64,000 nt of DNA from Verrucomicrobiaceae bacterium (GTDB lineage: Bacteria; Verrucomicrobiota; Verrucomicrobiia; Verrucomicrobiales; Akkermansiaceae): assembly GCA_027486655.1 (NCBI GenBank), contig JAIXOR010000002.1:47035-111034 (forward strand), given 5' to 3'. Under the pieces are notes generated by a model. It ran no database searches. It had not been told where the DNA came from and saw only the letters and a program-made list of their open reading frames with translations. Positions within the stretch are counted from its first letter, which is position 1. Each line of letters begins with the position of its first letter. Positions 58,443-64,000 of this stretch are shown here, one piece after another. Made by a program: the position numbers and the translations under genes.

Positions 58443-59683
58443 GCAAAACCACCGAAAACGTCCTCCTCGTCCCCGGCGAGACCGGCTGGGAAATCTGGAC
58501 CCGCCAGGGAGACGGCCCCTTCACACTCGCCAACGCCACGGGCATTCCCCGCGCCGGTGACCTCACCGCCATTCCCAATGGCGACCTCACCCTGCTTTTC
58601 CCGGTCCGCGCCCTCACCGCCGTGCCAATGCGCGTCACCAGCGATGATGACGCCCTATTCCCGGACCTCGCCGCCCTCCATGCCGAGCGCCTCGGCCTCC
58701 GTCCGGATCCCATGGCCGGCCAGCTCACCGATGTCTTCGTGGTCGCCCGCGCCGAGGAAAACACCGCCCTGCTCTCTGTCTTCCTCCGCCCCCCGGGCGA
58801 TGGCGACATGCCCCCCAAAGGCCCCAAGGCCTTCGATCTCTCCGCCCGCGCCTTCCCCGTCACCGGCGACACCCTGACCCTCTGGAAGGAGTTCGGCCGC
58901 TGGGTCTTCGGCCTCTACCATCAGGGGAAACTCGTTTACTGCCAGGCCACCTCGGTGGATGCCTCCCAGCCCGACGCCTCACTGGCCCGCGAAATCAAAC
59001 TCTCGCTCATCCAGCTCGCCATGCAGGGCATGGAAATCGAGCCCTCACGCGCCGTCGTCTGGTCCTCCGCCACCGACCTCAACCCCGCCGCCCTCCGCGA
59101 TATTCTCCGCATTCAGGTCGAGGTCACACCCCGCCCCGCCCCGCTCACCCCTTCTCCCCTCAGCAAGCTGCTCCCGGCCGACGTCCGCGCCGCCCGACGC
59201 GCCGCCCAGCAACGCCGCAACCTCATCACCGGCATCGCCGCCGCCGTCATCGCCTACCTCGGCATCATCGGCTGGTTCGGATACGGCCTCTGGAAGGATG
59301 TCTCGGAAACGAAGAAACTGCTCGCCGCCGCCGAGGAAGCCGCCCCCGATGCCGAGGAATACAACCTCCACCTCGCCAAATGGGACGAACTCGCCCCGGC
59401 CATCGACCTGAAAAACTCCCCGGTGGACATCCTCAACCGCATCGCCACCTGCATCCCGCCCAACAGCGGCCTCCGCCTCAAAGAAGCCGATATCAGCGCC
59501 TCCGAAATCAAACTCCGCGGCGAGGCCCAGCAACTCCAGGCCGTCAATACCTTCAGCCTCCGCCTCACCAAACACAACGAACTCGCCAACTTCACCTGGC
59601 AAACCCCCGAGCCCAGCCAGTCCACCCGCGGCTGGGAGTTCGTCTTCACCGGAGAAGTCCCCACCGCCGAAACCCAACCCTGA
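58439..59683 (+). CDS. gspL: GspL-like inner-membrane platform protein
   Basis: A 414-residue bitopic protein. The N-terminal ~260 residues resemble the actin-like cytoplasmic domain of GspL/PilM-PilN fusions but with weak conservation. A transmembrane helix follows (ITGIAAAVIAYLGIIGWFGYG), then a ~130-residue periplasmic ferredoxin-like domain (SPVDILNRIATCIPPNSGLRL). GspL normally links the ATPase GspE to the pseudopilus. The start is GTG 58439 overlapping gspK (GTGA). Assignment rests on position and architecture. Confidence 0.72.
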   Translation: MSKTTENVLLVPGETGWEIWTRQGDGPFTLANATGIPRAGDLTAIPNGDLTLLFPVRALTAVPMRVTSDDDALFPDLAALHAERLGLRPDPMAGQLTDVFVVARAEENTALLSVFLRPPGDGDMPPKGPKAFDLSARAFPVTGDTLTLWKEFGRWVFGLYHQGKLVYCQATSVDASQPDASLAREIKLSLIQLAMQGMEIEPSRAVVWSSATDLNPAALRDILRIQVEVTPRPAPLTPSPLSKLLPADVRAARRAAQQRRNLITGIAAAVIAYLGIIGWFGYGLWKDVSETKKLLAAAEEAAPDAEEYNLHLAKWDELAPAIDLKNSPVDILNRIATCIPPNSGLRLKEADISASEIKLRGEAQQLQAVNTFSLRLTKHNELANFTWQTPEPSQSTRGWEFVFTGEVPTAETQP

Positions 59684-59737
59684 CCGACAAATCCCGCCAG
59701 GTCCGGCATTACTTCCACAGCTCCAGAGCTCCCCAAC

Positions 59738-60274
59738 ATGTCTCCACGCGAGAAAAACCTCCTGATCTTCTTCGGTACCGCGGCCTTCCTGGTGCTCAAT
59801 TTCCTCGCCGTCGGGTTCTTCAAAAACAAGAAACTCGCCGTCGAACGCGGCCTCGCCGATGCCCGGCAGAAACTCGAATTCGCCCAGAAAGTCAGCGAAA
59901 GCCGCGACCAGGTGACCGATGAAATGGACTGGCTCGTCGAGCACGAACCCGAACCCGCCGCCAACCAGGACGTCCAGACAAAGCTCCAGCAACTCTGCGA
60001 ACGCCAGGCCAAAACCGCCGGCCTCACCATCAAGACCCAGAAACCCATGCCTTCGGAAACCTCCGAGGGCCTCCATTTCCACCGCGCCAAGTTCCAGTTC
60101 AGCGTCACCGGCACCGAGGAAGCCCTCTACACCTGGCTGGATAGCCTGAACGACCCCACCCAGTTCCGCATCGCCACCCAGATCAAGCTCGCGCCCGACA
60201 AAGAGGACGACACCAAGATCGATTGCACCGCCGTCGTCGAACAATGGTTCGTCCCCGCCCCGCCCTCGGCTTGA
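59738..60274 (+). CDS. gspM: GspM/PilO-like inner-membrane protein
   Basis: A 178-residue protein with an N-terminal membrane helix (NLLIFFGTAAFLVLNFLAVGFF), a coiled-coil segment (ERGLADARQKLEFAQKV) and a PilO-like periplasmic domain. In type II systems GspM pairs with GspL. Position after the GspL-like gene and architecture support this; conservation is low, as usual for GspM. Confidence 0.65.
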   Translation: MSPREKNLLIFFGTAAFLVLNFLAVGFFKNKKLAVERGLADARQKLEFAQKVSESRDQVTDEMDWLVEHEPEPAANQDVQTKLQQLCERQAKTAGLTIKTQKPMPSETSEGLHFHRAKFQFSVTGTEEALYTWLDSLNDPTQFRIATQIKLAPDKEDDTKIDCTAVVEQWFVPAPPSA

Positions 60275-60293
60275 TCCCCTTCCACTCTCCACC

Positions 60294-60962
60294 ATGAACG
60301 CCTCCGTCCGCACCCTCCTCGCCTTCCTCGCCCTCGCCGGCTGGGCGGCCGCGGATCTGCCGCGAAAGGTCCCGAAGTCGAAATACTCCGGCCTCTGGAC
60401 CAACTCACCCTTCACCACCAAGCCGGTGGTCGAGGGCGGCCCGCCTCCGCCCAATCCGCTCGATGATTACGCCCTTGCCGGCGTTTCCCCGATCTCCGGC
60501 GGATACCGCGTCACCGTGCTCAACAAGAAAAAGCCCGAGGAACGCATCTTCATCTACTCGGACGATCCGAATCCCAAACACGGATTCAAGATCCTCGCCG
60601 TCACCCGCAAGGATGGCGACCCGCTCGGCACCGTGGTCCGGCTTTCCTCCGGCTCCCAGACCGGCACGGTGTCTTACGACGACAAGCTGCTCACCCTCGC
60701 CCAGGCCCCCGCTCCCAAGCCGAACCAACCCGGCCAGCCCCAGGCCCAGCCGGGTCAACCGCAGCCCGCCCAGCTTCAACCCGGCCAAATGCGCCAACCC
60801 CGCCCCCGCGTCGTCCCGCCGCCCGTTCCGGGCCAGACCACGCCGCAACCGCAGGTCCAGCCACAAATCCAGCCGCAGGTTCCCGTTCCCCAACCTCAGC
60901 TCCAGCCCCAGGCTCAACCGCTCAACAACCCGAACCGCGCCGATCGCCGCGGCCCACGCTAG
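60294..60962 (+). CDS. Exported Pro/Gln-rich protein in the GspC position
   Basis: A 222-residue protein with signal peptide (LLAFLALAGWAAADLP). Residues ~45-140 form a small beta domain (LAGVSPISGGYRVTVLNKKK, FIYSDDPNPKHGF), similar in place and size to the periplasmic HR domain of GspC. The last ~85 residues are almost only Pro, Gln and Ala. It lies between gspM and gspD in the operon. I infer a link between the inner-membrane platform and the secretin, but there is no transmembrane anchor beyond the signal, so a true GspC is not proven. Confidence 0.6.
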   Translation: MNASVRTLLAFLALAGWAAADLPRKVPKSKYSGLWTNSPFTTKPVVEGGPPPPNPLDDYALAGVSPISGGYRVTVLNKKKPEERIFIYSDDPNPKHGFKILAVTRKDGDPLGTVVRLSSGSQTGTVSYDDKLLTLAQAPAPKPNQPGQPQAQPGQPQPAQLQPGQMRQPRPRVVPPPVPGQTTPQPQVQPQIQPQVPVPQPQLQPQAQPLNNPNRADRRGPR

Positions 60963-60998
60963 TTCTCCATCCCAACCGTCATTCCGAAATCCCTTTCC

Positions 60999-63578
60999 AT
61001 GTCCGTTCCACGTTCCCTCGTTCTGTTGCTCGCCGGTTGGTCCTCGGTTCTCGCTCAAGAGCCCGCTCCCGTCACGCCCGCTCCCATCACCCCTCCCCCA
61101 CCCGGCGTCCCGGTTCCCGGAGCCGTCGCCGAGCCTCCCACCGGTGCTCCCGCCGCAGCCACCAATGTGCGGCCCGCCACTCCAAACAAACCCGGTGCCG
61201 CCGTCGTTCCACTCGGGGAAACCAAAATCACCGAGCCCATCGAGGAACTCAAACTCAGCGGTGACGCCCTCGCCTCACTCTATCAGAAATACACCGGCCG
61301 CCGCGTGATCGTCACCTCCGCCGCCGCCACCGCGGAGTTCCGCTTCGTCCAGAACGCCAGCCCCGCCGATCCGCTCACCTACGCCGAGGCCGCCGAACTG
61401 CTCCGCAAGGCCGCCGTGCTCGAAAACTTCGTCTTCGTCCAACACCCGCAGGATCCCAAACTCGATATCCTCACCCTCGCCACCGGCGGCCCACGCCCCA
61501 CCAACGTCGATATCTCGGTCTACAACGAAAACACCCCGCTTCCCACCACCGACGTCGTCATCACCTACGTGATGACCCTCAGCCACATCAAGCCGGACCA
61601 GGCACTCAACATCTTCACCCAGATCATCGGCCAGTTCGGCGCCTACGGATCGATCTCCGCCGTGCCCAACGCCTCCGCCGTGGTCATCACCGAAAAGGCC
61701 TCCCTCATCAAGAGCCTCATCGATCTCCAGAAAACCATCGACGTCCCCGGTTCGGTCCAGTCCACCCGTTTCATCAAGGTGGAATACGCGGACGTCACCG
61801 AGATCGCCACCACGCTCACCGAACTCATCACCGCCCAACAAAGCGCACAGACCACCGCCGGTGTCCAACGCACCAACAACGCCGCTCCCGCTCCAGGCGG
61901 TGCACCCGCCGCTCCCGCTGCCCCCGGCGGCGGATCCTCAGGCGGAGGCGAGGACACCCCCGTCCAAATCGTCCCCGAGCCACGCACCAACCGCATCTTC
62001 TGCATGGGGCGCCCGGTCGACCTCATTTTCATCGAGGGCCTCGTGAAGGAATTCGACGTGCCTTCCAGTGAGAAAACCTTCCTCCGCCGCAAACTCCGCT
62101 TCCTCACCGTCTCGGAATTCCTCCCCATCGCCGGCGATGCCCTCACCCGCGCCTTCTCCGGCACCGGCGACGGTGGCGGGGCCGCCTCAGGCGGCGGCGC
62201 AGCCGCCACCGGTGGCCAATCCACCAGCTCCCGCTCCTCCGGCAGCTCCCGCTCGTCTTCCAGCAGCCGCAGCTCGCGCTCCTCATCCAGCAGCGGCTTC
62301 GGCAACAATTCCTCCTCCGGCTTCGGCAACAACTCGTCCTCCGGCTTCGGCGGCGGCGGCTCCTCCGGCTTCGGCGGCGGCGGTGGCAGCGGCGGCGGTG
62401 CCGCTCTCGGCGATCCCAACATCAGCTCCGCTCCGGAATCCATCCTCGTCGGCCGCACCCTCCTCGTCGCCGACAACATCACCAACTCGATCGTCGCCCA
62501 AGGCCCACCCTCCGCTCTCGAAATCATCGAACGCCTCCTCGACCAAATCGACGTCAAGCCCGACCAGGTCATGATCTCCACCGTCATCGGCCAGCTGACA
62601 CTCAACAAAAACCTCGAAACCGGAGTCAGCTACCTCTTCCGCGGAGAAGATGTCCTGAGCGGCGGGGGCAGTGGTTTCCCCGGCTTCACCCCGGTCACCG
62701 GAAACAATAACAACAACAATAACAGCAACTCCAACGGCTTCCCCGAGTTCGACCGCAGCGTCCTCACCAGCTCCGGCCTGCGCGCCTTCGGAACCGTCGG
62801 CGACATGCGCATCTTCATGAAGGCGCTCCAGTCCAAAACCGACTTCACCGTGCTCTCCCGCCCGAGCATTTTCACCTCCAACAACCAGAAGGGCTCGATC
62901 TCCTCCGGGGAACGCATCGCCATCCCCACCAACAGCAACAGCTTCTCCAACGGCGGAGCCTCCACCAACATCGAATACCAGGACGTCGTCCTCAAACTCG
63001 AAGTCATCCCGCTCGTCAACTCGGACAACGAGATCACCATGCAGATCGCCCTGCTCAACGACGAACAGAACGGCACCCAGATCATCTCCGGCGCCGGCTC
63101 CAACGGCGAGGACCTCTCCGTGCCCAAGATCTCCACCCGCGAAATCCTCACCACCGTCACCGTCCCTAACAACAACACCATCGTGCTCGGCGGCCTCATC
63201 GTCGGCCGCACCGGCAAGGACAAGAGCGGCATCCCCATCCTCAGCGACATCCCCTACCTCGGAAACCTCTTCGGCGGCACCACCAATACCAACGACCGCT
63301 CCGAACTCATGGTCTTCATGCAGCCTTCCATCGTGAAGAACGAGCGCTCCATGAGCGCCGTCCAGAACGACATGGACTACCGCTACAAGATCTCCCCGGA
63401 CGCCCGCAACTTCGCCGATGGCGACGGCGTCCTCCCCGGCGTGGATGACATCAAACGCGTGGACGACAAAGGCAAGGGCGGAAGCTCATCGCTCCAAAAG
63501 CAAGGTTCCCCGGCATCCTCCGCCTCCTCCGGCAACAGCAGCGTCAAGCCCACCATCCGCCCGGCTCACAAACGCTGA
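60999..63578 (+). CDS. gspD: Type II secretion secretin GspD
   Basis: An 859-residue outer-membrane secretin. Signal peptide (SLVLLLAGWSSVLAQ), Pro/Ala-rich linker, then N-domains: PIEELKLSGDALASLYQKY, YVMTLSHIKPDQALNIF, FIKVEYADVTEIATTL. The C-terminal secretin core has VLSRPSIFTSNNQKGSISSG, TVPNNNTIVLGGLIVG and the signature IPILSDIPYLGNLF, with ELMVFMQPSIV near the end. Between the N3-like and core regions is a long Ser/Arg then Gly/Asn-rich insert (about residues 385-465) with a 24-bp minisatellite (62295-62390). Last gene of the operon; a hairpin follows at 63595. Confidence 0.92.
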   Translation: MSVPRSLVLLLAGWSSVLAQEPAPVTPAPITPPPPGVPVPGAVAEPPTGAPAAATNVRPATPNKPGAAVVPLGETKITEPIEELKLSGDALASLYQKYTGRRVIVTSAAATAEFRFVQNASPADPLTYAEAAELLRKAAVLENFVFVQHPQDPKLDILTLATGGPRPTNVDISVYNENTPLPTTDVVITYVMTLSHIKPDQALNIFTQIIGQFGAYGSISAVPNASAVVITEKASLIKSLIDLQKTIDVPGSVQSTRFIKVEYADVTEIATTLTELITAQQSAQTTAGVQRTNNAAPAPGGAPAAPAAPGGGSSGGGEDTPVQIVPEPRTNRIFCMGRPVDLIFIEGLVKEFDVPSSEKTFLRRKLRFLTVSEFLPIAGDALTRAFSGTGDGGGAASGGGAAATGGQSTSSRSSGSSRSSSSSRSSRSSSSSGFGNNSSSGFGNNSSSGFGGGGSSGFGGGGGSGGGAALGDPNISSAPESILVGRTLLVADNITNSIVAQGPPSALEIIERLLDQIDVKPDQVMISTVIGQLTLNKNLETGVSYLFRGEDVLSGGGSGFPGFTPVTGNNNNNNNSNSNGFPEFDRSVLTSSGLRAFGTVGDMRIFMKALQSKTDFTVLSRPSIFTSNNQKGSISSGERIAIPTNSNSFSNGGASTNIEYQDVVLKLEVIPLVNSDNEITMQIALLNDEQNGTQIISGAGSNGEDLSVPKISTREILTTVTVPNNNTIVLGGLIVGRTGKDKSGIPILSDIPYLGNLFGGTTNTNDRSELMVFMQPSIVKNERSMSAVQNDMDYRYKISPDARNFADGDGVLPGVDDIKRVDDKGKGGSSSLQKQGSPASSASSGNSSVKPTIRPAHKR
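62295..62390. repeat. 24-bp minisatellite within gspD
   Basis: Four tandem 24-bp units encode GFGNNSSS, GFGNNSSS, GFGGGGSS, GFGGGGGS. The period is a multiple of three, so copy-number change alters linker length without frameshift. Confidence 0.8.
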
Positions 63579-63594
63579 GCCAGCAAGCGCCAAA

Positions 63595-63622
63595 TCCCTG
63601 AGGCCCACCAAACCCTCAGGGA
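63595..63622 (+). terminator. Hairpin after gspD
   Basis: A perfect 9-bp stem TCCCTGAGG / CCTCAGGGA (63595-63603, 63614-63622) with a 10-base loop, 17 bp after the gspD stop. No T-run follows, so it may be a factor-independent terminator only weakly or a repeat remnant. Confidence 0.4.
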
Positions 63623-63652
63623 ACTCCGTGATTCCGATCGCGAGCGGTCCCC

Positions 63653-63684
63653 GTCGGGACGTCGGGACGTCAGGACCTCAGGAA
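63653..63684. repeat. Octamer array upstream of the transposase
   Basis: Four 8-mers: GTCGGGAC, GTCGGGAC, GTCAGGAC, CTCAGGAA. The region 63579-63883 otherwise holds no gene. It contains short hairpins, including GTAGA-ACAA-TCTAC (63806-63819), and the inverted pair GTGACA (63823-63828) / TGTCAC (63851-63856), which look like transposase-associated structure. Confidence 0.7.
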
Positions 63685-63883
63685 CTGCCTTGGAACTCCG
63701 CCTCAACATCGAGAGACGCCATTCTTTGACGGATCACTGGACCGATCAGACCCGATCCCTCACGCCCCCTATCTCGACAAAGCCTCAAAACACAAGGCAA
63801 GGCAAGTAGAACAATCTACATGGTGACAGACATTTTGTAGGGAATCCTCTTGTCACGGGGCGCGAGGCATGCAGGATGGGAGC

Positions 63884-64000
63884 ATGAGGCGGGCGCGCTG
63901 GCTGGCACCTTGGAAGGATTCGCGGGTCAAACCGGCGATCTACCACTGCATTTCACGCGTGGTGGACCGCCGCTTCGTCTTCAAGGACCTCGAACGCGAG
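63884..64000 (+). CDS. REP-associated tyrosine transposase (RAYT, Y1 HUH), 5' end only
   Basis: From ATG 63884 (preceded by a GGATGGGAG region) the frame is open to the window end, 39 residues. The sequence KPAIYHCISRVVDRRFVF is the conserved N-terminal strand of the Y1/IS200-like RAYT family (compare YHVxSRxxxRxF). The HUH and tyrosine motifs are beyond the window. RAYTs move REP/REPIN hairpins, such as the one in proA; whether this copy acts on that family cannot be seen. Confidence 0.8.
   Translation, partial: MRRARWLAPWKDSRVKPAIYHCISRVVDRRFVFKDLERE

Overview
The window is GC-rich (about 60-65% in core genes) and reads as a chromosomal segment of a Verrucomicrobium, probably of the Luteolibacter/Haloferula type. 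This taxon is inferred from gene content and style, not from a marker search. Support includes a VPEP-type PEP-CTERM tail, a type II secretion operon lacking gspE/gspF, secreted polysaccharide-degrading enzymes without SusC/SusD, and a RAYT transposase start at the right edge. No rRNA, tRNA or CRISPR array was seen.

Layout. 1-2.3 kb: the end of one class A penicillin-binding protein, then a second whose transpeptidase residues are lost. 2.3-5.8 kb: a two-domain siroheme decarboxylase-like protein, a membrane protein, a PEP-CTERM protein and a secreted protein. 5.9-8.0 kb: proBA, with a REPIN (two inverted REP copies) read through in frame inside proA. 8.1-17.0 kb: a type III restriction-modification island (mod, an AlbA_2/ATP-binding protein, res) carrying four copies of a ~80-bp repeat, palindromic operator candidates and four heptanucleotide arrays. 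One array, eight perfect 7-mers inside mod, is a candidate phase-variation switch. 17.3-27.3 kb: a five-gene carbohydrate operon (GH115, GH2, GH59-like, GH28, CE12 esterase). 27.4-39.7 kb: a stand-alone EF-G, pabB, a fluoride-type CLC antiporter, a FabG/ACP/flippase trio, a secreted PDZ/alpha-toroid protein, a peroxiredoxin-like protein, MoeZ and a second CE12-like esterase.

39.7-52.2 kb is the most striking part. A complete Wadjet system (jetABCD), which acts on closed circular DNA, sits 20 bp behind gyrA and in the same direction as gyrB and gyrA. Between the two gyrase genes lies a four-helix-bundle (S23/IVP-like) gene bounded by 21-bp inverted repeats that are themselves heptamer arrays. 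52.3-55.1 kb: a zinc-ribbon membrane protein, RNase D and a carboxynorspermidine synthase-like reductase. 55.3-63.6 kb: gspG-H-I-J-K-L-M, a GspC-position protein and gspD, followed by a hairpin, an octamer array, further hairpins and the 5' end of a RAYT transposase.

The recurrent theme is short repeats (7-mers, 8-mers, REP hairpins, ~80-bp units) placed in and around defence, gyrase and proline genes. The best candidates for something undescribed are the gyrase-Wadjet arrangement, the heptamer-bounded four-helix cassette and the heptamer-switchable mod gene.
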